NCBI GenBank assembly: GCA_018241505.1
Contig: JAFEDS010000020.1
Location: forward strand, 62,001-126,000
Length of the DNA: 64,000 nt
Source of the DNA: Pseudomonadota bacterium
GTDB taxonomy: Bacteria; Pseudomonadota; Gammaproteobacteria; Steroidobacterales; Steroidobacteraceae
Direction of reading: 5' to 3'
In this document: one piece after another, positions 35,767 through 44,146 of the stretch
Layout: each line of letters starts with the position of its first letter
How positions within the stretch are numbered: the first letter of the stretch is position 1
Translations under genes and position numbers: made by a program
Notes under the pieces: generated by a model
Seen by the model: the letters and a program-made list of their open reading frames with translations, nothing else
What the model was told of the DNA's origin: nothing
Database searches by the model: none

Positions 35767-35877
35767 AGGTTCTCCTCAACTGACACTTGCGGGCCGGTCG
35801 TACGCGCACGCGCTTGCTCCAAGGGCACGGTGGTGAAACACTGTGGTTTCATCGGTAAACCGTACGGGCCTCGCGTT
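35767..35877. promoter_or_regulatory. Divergent ppsA-ppsR intergenic region
   Basis: This 111-bp gap must hold promoters for both genes. I see no convincing sigma70 hexamers and no clear regulator palindrome. Its GTG-rich sequence allows the ppsR frame to stay open to 35725, which overlaps the ppsA start; the shorter ppsR start is preferred. Confidence 0.4.
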
Positions 35878-36699
35878 GTGAGTCGTCGAACCGTTTTCTT
35901 CGTTTCGGACCAGACAGGCGTGACTGCGGAAACCATGGGCCACAGTCTCATGACGCAGTTTGAAGGCTTGGAATTTCGACCGGTCACTTTGCCATTTGTG
36001 TCGAGCGTTGACAAGGCGCAGGAGGCTGTCAGGCGCATCAATCGCGCCGCCGACGAGGAGGGCATCCGGCCCATCATCTTCAGCACTCTGGTGCAGGATG
36101 ACCTGCGCGGTATCGTCATGGGTGCCAACGGTCTGTTTCTCGATTTCTTTGCTGCGTTCGTGGGACCGCTGGAGCGCGAGCTCAACACGCGATCGACCCA
36201 TCGCGCCGGCCGCGCACATGGCATGGCCGACGTCGCCGCCTACACAGCGCGAATCAACGCAACGAATTATGCTCTTTCCAACGACGATGGCACCGGTGGC
36301 GACTATTCGCACGCCGATGTCATTCTCGTGGGAGTGTCACGCTCCGGTAAAACGCCGACGTGTCTGTACATGGCACTTCAGTACGGTGTGTTCGCGGCCA
36401 ACTATCCGCTCACCGAGGAGGATCTCGAGTCGGGCAAACTTCCCCGTCGCCTCGAGTCCTTTCGGCGTAAGCTGTTCGCGCTGTCAATCAAGGCCGAACG
36501 CCTGCAACAAATACGCAACGAGCGCCGTCCCGACAGCCGTTATTCCTCCCGGCAGCAGGTGCAATACGAGCTGCGAGCCGCGGATGCCCTGTTCGCGCGC
36601 TACGCAATACCATGTCTCGACACGACGGAATGTTCCATCGAAGAGATCGCCAGCCGTATTTTAAACACCTCCGGCATCGAACGTCGCCTGCGCCCTTGA
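35878..36699 (+). CDS. ppsR: PEP synthetase regulatory protein (kinase/pyrophosphorylase)
   Basis: The 273-residue product is a DUF299-family bifunctional serine/threonine kinase and phosphorylase. It inactivates PEP synthase with ADP and reactivates it with phosphate. The start RRTVFFVSDQTGVTAETMGHSL, the central AHGMADVAAYTARINATNYALSNDDG and the P-loop GVSRSGKTPTCLYMALQYG are diagnostic. GTG at 35878 is chosen because the product then has the usual length; the frame is open for 51 more codons upstream. Its divergent position beside ppsA is the standard genomic arrangement. Confidence 0.93.
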   Translation: MSRRTVFFVSDQTGVTAETMGHSLMTQFEGLEFRPVTLPFVSSVDKAQEAVRRINRAADEEGIRPIIFSTLVQDDLRGIVMGANGLFLDFFAAFVGPLERELNTRSTHRAGRAHGMADVAAYTARINATNYALSNDDGTGGDYSHADVILVGVSRSGKTPTCLYMALQYGVFAANYPLTEEDLESGKLPRRLESFRRKLFALSIKAERLQQIRNERRPDSRYSSRQQVQYELRAADALFARYAIPCLDTTECSIEEIASRILNTSGIERRLRP

Positions 36700-36774
36700 A
36701 ATAAGCTGCCGGTGGCACGATTCATGCCTGTCCCAACCATCTGAATACGGCTACGAAATCACACTCTGCGCGGC

Positions 36775-36802
36775 TTGCACACACGTGCGCCTGAGTTATA
36801 GT
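36775..36802 (+). promoter_or_regulatory. Sigma70-type promoter for the DUF1249 gene
   Basis: TTGCAC at 36775-36780 and TATAGT at 36797-36802 are 16 bp apart. The start codon at 36810 is only 7 bp after the -10 element, so the message would be leaderless or nearly so. No Shine-Dalgarno sequence fits before the ATG. Confidence 0.55.
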
Positions 36803-36809
36803 CAACAGA

Positions 36810-37286
36810 ATGCTGAATGACACCCTGACACCCGTTACCTGGCGCGCGCGGCCTCGCAGTTTCGTGGCGCTGATGGGGCTTTACGAGAGCAACTACATTC
36901 GTCTCAGTTGGCTGGCGGGGGCGGTATTGGCGCTCGAAGGCGAGCACCGCTCCGTGGTGGCCGACGACTGTGATCTCCTTCTCACCGTGACCGATCGGTC
37001 ACCCTATACGACAACGGTGAATTTGACGTATTCGTTTCCTGATGAGGGCGGTGCAGTGCGCCTCCCGGACATGCAGGTGCGGGTCTATCACGATGCCCAT
37101 CTGGCCGAAGCCCACGAGTGGGCGGGAAGCCATTCTCAGTCTGTTTTGAAAGCACTGCGGACCCACGCGGAGCGTGAACTGGATCAGCGCTGGGCGCGGA
37201 ACGTGATGCTAAACAAGTGGCTGGAATATTGCGTAGAGCGAGGCCATCGCTTCTCATCCGCCACGAGGCTCGCCGTCACGATTTGA
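36810..37286 (+). CDS. DUF1249-family protein
   Basis: The 158-residue product is a DUF1249 (YqiB-like) protein. The family pattern is seen in FVALMGLYESNYIRLSWLAG, LLLTVTDRSPYTTTVNLTYSF, MQVRVYHDAHLAEAHEW and the C-terminal LNKWLEYCVERGHRF. Its function is unknown; homologues are often near genes for cell-envelope or cAMP metabolism in gammaproteobacteria. A promoter close to the start suggests a leaderless message. It is followed 54 bp later by a coiled-coil gene on the same strand. Confidence 0.85.
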   Translation: MLNDTLTPVTWRARPRSFVALMGLYESNYIRLSWLAGAVLALEGEHRSVVADDCDLLLTVTDRSPYTTTVNLTYSFPDEGGAVRLPDMQVRVYHDAHLAEAHEWAGSHSQSVLKALRTHAERELDQRWARNVMLNKWLEYCVERGHRFSSATRLAVTI

Positions 37287-37340
37287 GGAGCGGCGTCGCC
37301 CGCGGCCACGTGAGATGAAGCGGCCCCGCGCTTCAGGCTC

Positions 37341-38396
37341 ATGAAGGCGTTGCGTCAACTAGGTTTTCTCAAGCTCAACTTTCGCCAGGAAGCGCCTCCC
37401 GCCGAGGAGGATCGCGTCCTCACCCTGTTCCGCAACCGCGCCGAGCTCAAGAAGGCGTATGGTGGCCTGGAAGACGAGATCTATCGTCTCAAGGAGCGCA
37501 TCAAGCAGCAGGAAGGGGCCACGCTGCGCGTCCAGGAAATGCTCAACGTCCTCGAGACGCGTCTCGGCTCGTCGGACACCGGGTATCCCGCATTGGTGTT
37601 CTATCAGTTGCGGCGGCTGTGGCAATCGGGCCGCGAGCTGATTGAACAATTTGTGGCGGATCTCGCGCGTCAACAGGATGAACGGGAGCGTCGCCAACAT
37701 CTCGCCGAGCACAACCGGCGCCAGTTCACACGCCGTGAGGCTGTCGAGAAGCAGCTACGCGGGGCCGAGACAGCCGCCGCGGATGAGGCCGGCCGGGTGG
37801 CCGGGCTCGAAGCCGAGCGGGCGCGCCTCACGCGCTTCTGGCACTACTTCAAGCGCCGCACTCTCGAGCAACGAATCACCGAGGCGGTCGCGCAGGCCGT
37901 GGCCGCCAATGCAACTTTGGCCGACGCCCGCAGCGCTGCTGCAGAATTGGAGCAGGAGCCGATCCCCGAGTTCCCCGGCCTGTCAATCGACAGCCGTCGC
38001 GCCATCAACCTCGCGGCGCTGGCCTATGCTGAGACGCTGTGCTTCAGGTTGGTCAAGACTCAGTTGGTCAAGCTCGCCCGCGAAGCGACCCAACGGCGCG
38101 AAGTCACCGATGACTACGGCTCGCGGTCCGAATGCGAAGCCCTCATGCGCGACATCGACAAAGCCATGACGGTAATCCAGGGCCGCGCCAACATCGCCCA
38201 GGAAATCGCCACCCGCACCGACCGACTCCGCAAGGTCGTCAAATATCGCAACCCGAACGACACCTCGCCCACGACAGACTCGCTCGCGTTCTCCGAGGGC
38301 GATGTGTTGTCCAGCGAGCCGGTGGGCGCCGCGGCGCGGATGCCCAACGTACTCGCTGAAGATACCTGGGATCTTTTCAGGATCCTTTTGCGTTAA
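37341..38396 (+). CDS. Hypothetical coiled-coil protein, 351 aa
   Basis: I do not recognise a family. The product is soluble and strongly helical. Residues about 25-70 form one heptad-rich coiled coil (RNRAELKKAYGGLEDEIYRLKERIKQQEG), and residues about 100-215 a second, longer one rich in Arg, Glu, Ala and Gln. The C-terminal third (LSIDSRRAINLAALAYAETLCFRLVKTQLVKLAREA) looks globular and helical, ending with DTWDLFRILLR. It has no signal peptide. Its last 4 bp overlap the convergent prc gene. A structural or scaffold role is possible but cannot be stated. Confidence 0.7.
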   Translation: MKALRQLGFLKLNFRQEAPPAEEDRVLTLFRNRAELKKAYGGLEDEIYRLKERIKQQEGATLRVQEMLNVLETRLGSSDTGYPALVFYQLRRLWQSGRELIEQFVADLARQQDERERRQHLAEHNRRQFTRREAVEKQLRGAETAAADEAGRVAGLEAERARLTRFWHYFKRRTLEQRITEAVAQAVAANATLADARSAAAELEQEPIPEFPGLSIDSRRAINLAALAYAETLCFRLVKTQLVKLAREATQRREVTDDYGSRSECEALMRDIDKAMTVIQGRANIAQEIATRTDRLRKVVKYRNPNDTSPTTDSLAFSEGDVLSSEPVGAAARMPNVLAEDTWDLFRILLR

Positions 38397-40534
38397 CCGC
38401 GCCGCGCGGTCTTCTGTTGATTCGTCGGGTTGGCGCGCGCGCCCGTGACCATGTCCGCCATGATCTCCGCGGCTTGCGACAGCACCACGTCCGGCAACTC
38501 CGTCTTGTCCTTGTCGATCTCTTCCACGTTCTTGAAGGGCGCCAGGTTCTTCGCGGCGCGCCGGCTGTTTTCACGATCCAGCCGTTCCTTCTCGAGCCGG
38601 GTGCGCTCTTCCTTGCGAACCTTCAGGTTCAATGACACGCTTTTCTGCTCGCGCACCGTGTCGATTGCGGCGATGTCAGACAACAGCCAGCGATAGTCCG
38701 GATCCTTCTGGGCGCGGCTGTCTTCGTCGGACATCAACGTCGCAACCGGCATTGTCGCCACGTTCACGGCGCTCGCCTGGAAGGGCACGCCCGCAATCCG
38801 GTCCCAGGGGAGGGCGGCCTCCAGAGCGCTCTCGCCGACTTCCTTCATGTCAATGGGAGAAGGCAGCGGCACATCGGGCTCGACACCGCGATGTTGAGTA
38901 CTTTCGCCCGTAACCCGGTAAAACTTGCCAATGGTCACGGTCAACTGGCCGCTCACCGGCTTCTGTGACCAGCGATCCAGGGGCACGAGATTCTGCACCG
39001 TGCCTTTGCCGAAGGTCCGCTGGCCGAGGATGATCCCTCGGTGATAGTCCTGAATCGCCCCTGCGAAGATCTCCGACGCGGAGGCGCTGAAACGGTCTAC
39101 GAGGACCGCCAGAGGGCCGGTGTACGCTGCGGACGGTTGCGGGTCATCCAGCACTTCCAGCCGTCCTGAGGTGTCCTTGAGCTGCACCACCGGACCGTGG
39201 TCAATGAACAATCCGGTGAGCGCGGTCGCCTCGGGCAGGTAGCCGCCGCCATCGCCCCGCAGGTCGAGCACGATGCCCGCGACATTCTCGGTCTTCAGCT
39301 CTCCCAGCAGGCGCTGCACATCTCGGGTGGTGCTGCGGTAGTTCTGGTCGCCCGCGTTCTGCGCGGCAATGTCCTGGTAGAAGCCGGGGACGGTAATGAC
39401 CCCGATCTTGTACATCTTGCCCTCGCGGGTGATGTTCTTGACTTCCTTGTGCGCGGCCTGCGCTTCGAGCGTGACCTTGTTGCGCACGAACTCGAGGACC
39501 TTCTCCGGTGATCCGGGCGCGGCGCCTGAAGGCAGCACCTGCAGACGCACGGTCGTCCCCGCCTTGCCGCGGATCAACTGTACGACATCATCCAGGCGCC
39601 AGCCGATAACGTCCTTGAACTCGCCGTCCTTGCCTTGCCCGACGCCGATGATGCGGTCGTTGGTGTTGAGTGTCTGCGCGACCGCGGCAGGACCGCCCTC
39701 GATCACATTCATGATGGTCACGTAATCGTCAATGAGCTGCAGCGAGGCGCCGATGCCCTCGTAGTTGAGGCTCATCTGGATGCGGTATTCCTCGGAGTTG
39801 CGCGGTGAGAAGTAGCTGGAATGCGGATCGAACGAACGCGCGTAGGCGTTCATCAGATTTTCGAAGACATCCTCGGGCGTCACCTGATCGACCCGCTTCA
39901 ACACGCGCTCATAGCGCTTGTGCAGCATGTCGGTCACTTCCGGCCATTGTTTGCCGGTCAGCATCAGCGACAGCGCATCGTTCTTCACGCGCTTGCGCCA
40001 CAACTCGTTCATCTCGGCCTCGTTGGCCGGCCACGGCGCCTTCTGCCGGTCAAACTCGAACGTTTCGTTGACCGTCCAATCCGGTTCCTTGGCAAGGAAC
40101 GCCATCGCGTGTTGAATCCGATCGCGGTTGCGCTGTTGGAAGCGCGCGAAGATGGCGTAAGCCGGTTCGACGTCGCCGGTGCGGATCATGTCGTCGAACT
40201 TGAACTTGTACGCCTGGAAGTCGGCGATGTCGCTCGCGAGGAAGTAGCTGCGCTGGCCGTCCAGGAAATCCAAGTAGCGATTGAAGACCTGCTCCGACAT
40301 CCTCTTGTCAATGGGAGCGCGGCTGTAATGCGCTTCCTCGAGAATGCGGCCCACCTTGCGGGCGGTCGCCTTCTGGGCATCGGTGGGTGCTAGGGCCCCG
40401 GCGGGCAGGACAGCAGCAGTGGGGGTCGTGGGGGCACGGGCCGAGCCGGACTCGGCCAGCACCAATACGGCCAGGGTTGCCAGAATCGAGGCGGTGATCC
40501 ACCCGGCTGTACGGCGAGAAGGTTTAGGCATCAT
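38393..40534 (-). CDS. prc: Carboxy-terminal (tail-specific) protease
   Basis: The 713-residue product is the periplasmic protease Prc/Tsp. It starts with an N-terminal hydrophobic signal (GWITASILATLAVLVLAESGSA), then an N-terminal helical domain, a PDZ domain (about residues 235-320), the S41 catalytic domain and a C-terminal DUF3340-like part. The catalytic Ser and Lys are seen in VDRFSASASEIFAGAI and QRTFGKGTVQNL. It degrades misfolded proteins, trims PBP3, and in related systems degrades proteins carrying the nonpolar SsrA tail. The tmRNA gene in this window encodes such a tag (ALAA end). The length is usual for gammaproteobacteria. Confidence 0.94.
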   Translation of the reverse strand: MMPKPSRRTAGWITASILATLAVLVLAESGSARAPTTPTAAVLPAGALAPTDAQKATARKVGRILEEAHYSRAPIDKRMSEQVFNRYLDFLDGQRSYFLASDIADFQAYKFKFDDMIRTGDVEPAYAIFARFQQRNRDRIQHAMAFLAKEPDWTVNETFEFDRQKAPWPANEAEMNELWRKRVKNDALSLMLTGKQWPEVTDMLHKRYERVLKRVDQVTPEDVFENLMNAYARSFDPHSSYFSPRNSEEYRIQMSLNYEGIGASLQLIDDYVTIMNVIEGGPAAVAQTLNTNDRIIGVGQGKDGEFKDVIGWRLDDVVQLIRGKAGTTVRLQVLPSGAAPGSPEKVLEFVRNKVTLEAQAAHKEVKNITREGKMYKIGVITVPGFYQDIAAQNAGDQNYRSTTRDVQRLLGELKTENVAGIVLDLRGDGGGYLPEATALTGLFIDHGPVVQLKDTSGRLEVLDDPQPSAAYTGPLAVLVDRFSASASEIFAGAIQDYHRGIILGQRTFGKGTVQNLVPLDRWSQKPVSGQLTVTIGKFYRVTGESTQHRGVEPDVPLPSPIDMKEVGESALEAALPWDRIAGVPFQASAVNVATMPVATLMSDEDSRAQKDPDYRWLLSDIAAIDTVREQKSVSLNLKVRKEERTRLEKERLDRENSRRAAKNLAPFKNVEEIDKDKTELPDVVLSQAAEIMADMVTGARANPTNQQKTARRG

Positions 40535-40653
40535 TCATGACGCTCGCAGGTTCGGAAAGGCATTACACTTTGGAGTAAGGCTAGAGCGTGCGGTTCAGCT
40601 CAGCAAGTGCCGAACGGTCAGGCCCGTTCCAATCGTTATCTATCAAGTCAGGC

Positions 40654-40941
40654 ATGCGTCCTCTAACCATATTGCTCGGAATCGTGATGGGCTCGACGGT
40701 GTCACTGGCCATCGGCCTGCTCGGCACCTGGATAGTCATCCTGTTCCTGCCACGGGACGCCGAGCGCTTTGCACCGGAGCACGCGGCGCTCCTGCAGTCT
40801 ATAGCCATATTCACCGCACTGGCGGCGGCCAGCGCATTCAGCTTCTATGGTGACCTGCGCTCGCGCACGTGGCGCCTGGGCGCCCACGCCCTGTCGCTGG
40901 CCCTGCTTGCAATCACCATATGGGTGTACTGGCCGACTTAA
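40654..40941 (+). CDS. Small membrane protein, 95 aa
   Basis: The product has three predicted membrane segments: PLTILLGIVMGSTVSLAIGLLGTWIVILF, ALLQSIAIFTALAAASAFSFYG and LGAHALSLALLAITIWVYW. ATG at 40654 is preferred over an in-frame start at 40588 because the protein then begins directly with the first membrane helix. No family is recognised. It diverges from prc, and the 120 bp before it must contain both promoters. Confidence 0.65.
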   Translation: MRPLTILLGIVMGSTVSLAIGLLGTWIVILFLPRDAERFAPEHAALLQSIAIFTALAAASAFSFYGDLRSRTWRLGAHALSLALLAITIWVYWPT

Positions 40942-41049
40942 AGGGTTCCAGGGAGGATCGCAGAGGCGTTCCCTGGGCTGCTGACAGGGCTCGGTCCCCA
41001 GGGGCCAGGCTTGCAGGGCTCAGGCTTGGCATTCCACCCGTCCGGGCAT

Positions 41050-41367
41050 TCAGGCTCGTTTGCGCTTCTTGGCCCAGACGTCGGGAGAACGGGCCGAGGA
41101 CGTGTCATAGGGGTCGTAACCCCGCTTTTCACACACGTACTGGTCCATAAACTCCAGCTTGAAACGCTTGAACAGGTCCTGTGGATCCGCCGGCGGCTGG
41201 GCCGCCCTTGTCTTGTATTTCATTGCCCCGATTCCGTGCACGTCTTTGCCGCGTGCTTCGTAGTCCAAGACTGTCACCAGCCGCTCCCCGCCGGGATGAC
41301 ACACGTCACAATTTACGGCCTGCGGCCGGGGGTTCAACGGGGTCGAAGCGACCCCGAATATAATCAA
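41050..41367 (-). CDS. Hypothetical protein with a CxxCH-like motif, doubtful start
   Basis: This open frame of 105 codons has a C-terminal part that looks like a real protein (DPQDLFKRFKLEFMDQYVCEKRGYDPYDTSSARSPDVWAKKRKRA). Nearer the start is VNCDVCHPGGE, which resembles a haem-binding motif, but no signal peptide precedes it. The first 17 codons lie on palindromic repeat copy B, so the real start is likely downstream of the repeat or was destroyed by it. It may be a small truncated or broken gene. The neighbour upstream overlaps its apparent start. Confidence 0.35.
   Translation of the reverse strand: MIIFGVASTPLNPRPQAVNCDVCHPGGERLVTVLDYEARGKDVHGIGAMKYKTRAAQPPADPQDLFKRFKLEFMDQYVCEKRGYDPYDTSSARSPDVWAKKRKRA
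41317..41356 (-). repeat. Two-palindrome repeat element, copy B
   Basis: On the minus strand this is palindrome GGGGTCGCTTCGACCCC, linker GTTGAACCCCC and palindrome GGCC-GCA-GGCC. It differs from copy C at 52162 by only a few bases and lies in the opposite orientation. It sits just after the stop of the small membrane protein gene at 41364. Confidence 0.7.
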
Positions 41368-41774
41368 TCTTTCGCGATGGTGGGTTCGATGCGGGTATTC
41401 GACTTATTGGGGGCGGGGGACTTCGGGTGGGCGTTTCGCTTCGGGATGATCAGCTCCCAGGCGGCCCGTGCGACCACAATAATCATCAGGGGCCCGAGTG
41501 CGACAATCCAGTAACTGAGCCAGCCCCGGCTCAGCCCATCGTAAAAGTCACCCAGCAGCGCCATTGGACCTGCATGCGTGTTCGTCCCGTGCGTGTACGG
41601 GCCGAGGATCCGGTTGCCCACCACCCAGATGAGCAGCGGAACCACCACGGCTCCCAGCAGCAGTGCGCTTGCGAAGAGGATCAACTCGCGGCCAATCCGG
41701 GACTGGACGTAAAGCAGGCGGCGGATGCGGGCTAGCGGCTCCAGCGGGCGGACTCCTGATGACGGCCGATGCAC
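41364..41774 (-). CDS. Hypothetical two-helix membrane protein, 136 aa
   Basis: The product has two clear membrane segments, LILFASALLLGAVVVPLLIWVVGN and LSYWIVALGPLMIIVVARAAWELII, joined by a polar loop of about 30 residues, and a basic, Pro-rich C-terminal tail. No family is recognised. The start codon is uncertain. The gene is divergent from the Gfo/Idh-type oxidoreductase at 41810, and copy B of the palindromic repeat follows its stop codon. Confidence 0.6.
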   Translation of the reverse strand: MHRPSSGVRPLEPLARIRRLLYVQSRIGRELILFASALLLGAVVVPLLIWVVGNRILGPYTHGTNTHAGPMALLGDFYDGLSRGWLSYWIVALGPLMIIVVARAAWELIIPKRNAHPKSPAPNKSNTRIEPTIAKD

Positions 41775-41809
41775 GGCCGGACGGCGAGGCGGGGCATAAT
41801 ACCTGTGTG

Positions 41810-42772
41810 ATGAAAAAAATCAGAGCAGCAGTCATCGGTGTCGGCTATCTAGGCCGATTTCATGCCCAGAAATACGCACAAGCTTCGGGTTGCGAGCTCG
41901 TAGCCGTCGCCGACGCGAGACAGCAGGCTCGCGACCAGGTCGGTGGGGAGCTCGGAGTCCGCACTGTGGCTGACTATCGCGAGTTGCTGGGGTCCGTCGA
42001 CGCGGTGAGCGTGGTGACGCAGACACCGGCGCATTTCGAGATCACGCGCGACTTCCTGAATGCAGGCGCGCACGTACTGGTCGAGAAGCCCATTACTGAA
42101 ACCGCGGACGAAGCGCGCGAGCTCATCGCACTGGCGGAGCGGCAGCAGCGGATCCTCCAGGTTGGACACCTCGAGCGATTCAACGCTGCGATTCTCGCCG
42201 CGGAGCCTTATCTACATTCACCACGGTTCATTGAGTGCCATCGGCTCGCGCCTTATCGGGAGCGCGGCACCGACGTCAATGTCGTATTGGATCTCATGAT
42301 TCATGACATTGACATCGTGCAGACCATGGTCGGTGCGCCCATTGCGACCATCGATGCCGTCGGCACACCCGTGTTTTCCGAGGAGATCGATATCTGCAAC
42401 GCACGAATCCGCTTCACGAACGGCTGCGTTGCCAATGCCACTGCAAGTCGTGTCAGCTTGAAAACCGAACGCAAGATGCGTGTGTTTGAAGACGATGCTT
42501 ACCTCTCGCTCGATCTGCAGCAAAAGATCATGACGTTGATCCGCAAGCGCGGCCCGACAGATGCGCCTGGCCCGCTACCGGTCAACATTGAAGAACAATC
42601 CCTGGAACAGGGCGATGCTCTCAAGGCTGAAATCGAGTCTTTTCTCGATTGCGTGCGCACCGGGAAGCCGCCGGTTGTCAGTGGCGAGGCGGGCTTGCGG
42701 GCCTTGGAGACAGCGACTCGCATCACCGAGCAGGTTCACAAATCGCTCGCCGAACGGGCGCCCAGGAGCTGA
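41810..42772 (+). CDS. Gfo/Idh/MocA-family NAD(P)-dependent oxidoreductase
   Basis: The 320-residue product has the two-domain structure of the family: the Rossmann motif RAAVIGVGYLGRFHAQKYA, the conserved Glu-Lys-Pro motif in HVLVEKPITETADEA, and the substrate domain with GTDVNVVLDLMIHDIDIV, in which the His is expected to be catalytic. Members oxidise or reduce sugars and related polyols. ATG at 41810 is chosen (GTG just before is an alternative); longer in-frame extensions have no family match. It is followed 3 bp later by a FAD-linked dehydrogenase gene, so the two may act on linked hydroxy acids. Confidence 0.88.
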   Translation: MKKIRAAVIGVGYLGRFHAQKYAQASGCELVAVADARQQARDQVGGELGVRTVADYRELLGSVDAVSVVTQTPAHFEITRDFLNAGAHVLVEKPITETADEARELIALAERQQRILQVGHLERFNAAILAAEPYLHSPRFIECHRLAPYRERGTDVNVVLDLMIHDIDIVQTMVGAPIATIDAVGTPVFSEEIDICNARIRFTNGCVANATASRVSLKTERKMRVFEDDAYLSLDLQQKIMTLIRKRGPTDAPGPLPVNIEEQSLEQGDALKAEIESFLDCVRTGKPPVVSGEAGLRALETATRITEQVHKSLAERAPRS

Positions 42773-42775
42773 CTC

Positions 42776-44146
42776 TTGGACCTGGTTGCGGAACTGCGCG
42801 CCCTCGTAGGCGACAATGGTGTTCTCACGGGCGAGCGCCTCGCCGGCCGCGTTTATGACAAGCACGTGGGGTCGGTCGCAGCCCGCGTGTTGGTCCGGCC
42901 CGCGAGCACCGAACAGGTTTCCGCGGTCCTGCGCCTGTGCCATTCGCGCGGTCAGCCCATTGTTCCTCATGGGGGACTGACCGGGCTGGTCTACGGCTGC
43001 TCCGCGCGCGAGAACGAAGTGATCCTGTCCCTCGAGCTGCTCAATCGGATCGAGTCGGTCGATGTGGCGGGCCGTACCCTGCGGGTCCAGGCGGGAGTTA
43101 AATTGCAGCACGTCCAGGAAGAAGCGGAGCGTCACAACCTGATGTTTCCGCTGGATCTGGGCGCGCGCGGCTCGGCCACCATCGGCGGCAATATTGCAAC
43201 CAACGCCGGCGGCATGCGCGTCGTACGCTACGGCATGATGCGCAATCTCGTACTGGGGCTCGAAGTCGTGTTGGCGGATGGCACCGTGTTGCAGTCGCTC
43301 AACCGGATGTTGAAAAACAACGCCGGCTATGACCTGAAGCAACTGTTCATTGGTTCCGAAGGCACCCTGGGTGTCGTAACGCGCGCCGACCTGCGCCTCG
43401 CAGCGCGCCCCGTATCGGCGTGCTCAGCGTTTGTCGCGTGCCGCGATTTTGCGGCAATGGTTGAGTTGCTCGGGATGTTGGATGCGCGGCTCGGCGGCCA
43501 GTTGAGCGCGTTCGAGGCGCTCTGGCCGGAATTCTACGAGCTCACTACGACCTCGCCCGCGCGCAGCTCTCCCATACTTCCCTACGGTCACGGCGTGTAT
43601 GCATTGATCGAAGCGCTCGGCGCGGATGCTGATACCGACCGTGAGCGCTTTGAGCGCGTTCTCTCGGACGCAATGGAGAACGGCCTGGTGGCGGACGCCG
43701 TCATCGCGAAGTCCGAGGCCGACCGCAATGCAATGTGGGCGCCCCGCGAAGACGTGTTTCAGATGGATCGTTACGGCACTTCCCACAGTTTCGATGTGAG
43801 CTTGGGCATTGCCGACATGCCGCGCTACCTGGAGGCTTTTCACGCCGCGCTGCACGCCGGTTTTCCGGGCGCGCGCTCGTTTGTTTTCGGCCATGTCGCC
43901 GACGGCAATCTGCACATTGCCGTGTGCGCGGGCGATGCCGACGTCCAGTCCATTGAAAAGTGTGTGTATGAGCCGATGCGCGGTTTCAGCGGCTCCATCT
44001 CGGCCGAGCACGGCATCGGTCTCGAGCGCAAACCGTACCTTGAAATTTCGCGCAGCAGTGCCGAAATTGCCACCATGCGCGCCCTGAAGGCCGCCCTCGA
44101 TCCACGCGGCATTCTCAACCCGGGAAAAGTCATCGATGTCCACTGA
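42776..44146 (+). CDS. FAD-linked oxidase (D-2-hydroxyacid dehydrogenase family)
   Basis: The 456-residue product is a VAO/PCMH-type flavoprotein of the GlcD/D-lactate/D-2-hydroxyglutarate dehydrogenase group. The FAD-binding half has QPIVPHGGLTGLVYG and ATIGGNIATNAGGMRVVRYGMMRNLVLGLEVVLADG. The C-terminal half has GHVADGNLHIAVCAGD and SAEHGIGLERK, which hold the conserved His residues. The start appears to be TTG at 42776, with an AGGAG 8 bp upstream. It oxidises a D-2-hydroxy acid to the 2-keto acid; which acid is not evident. It overlaps the following amidase-like gene by 11 bp. Confidence 0.9.
   Translation: MDLVAELRALVGDNGVLTGERLAGRVYDKHVGSVAARVLVRPASTEQVSAVLRLCHSRGQPIVPHGGLTGLVYGCSARENEVILSLELLNRIESVDVAGRTLRVQAGVKLQHVQEEAERHNLMFPLDLGARGSATIGGNIATNAGGMRVVRYGMMRNLVLGLEVVLADGTVLQSLNRMLKNNAGYDLKQLFIGSEGTLGVVTRADLRLAARPVSACSAFVACRDFAAMVELLGMLDARLGGQLSAFEALWPEFYELTTTSPARSSPILPYGHGVYALIEALGADADTDRERFERVLSDAMENGLVADAVIAKSEADRNAMWAPREDVFQMDRYGTSHSFDVSLGIADMPRYLEAFHAALHAGFPGARSFVFGHVADGNLHIAVCAGDADVQSIEKCVYEPMRGFSGSISAEHGIGLERKPYLEISRSSAEIATMRALKAALDPRGILNPGKVIDVH

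Noticed and set aside
41281-41345. Possible tRNA T-arm (GGTTCAA) near 41330.
   Set aside because: The word belongs to the linker of repeat copy B; no cloverleaf can be drawn around it.
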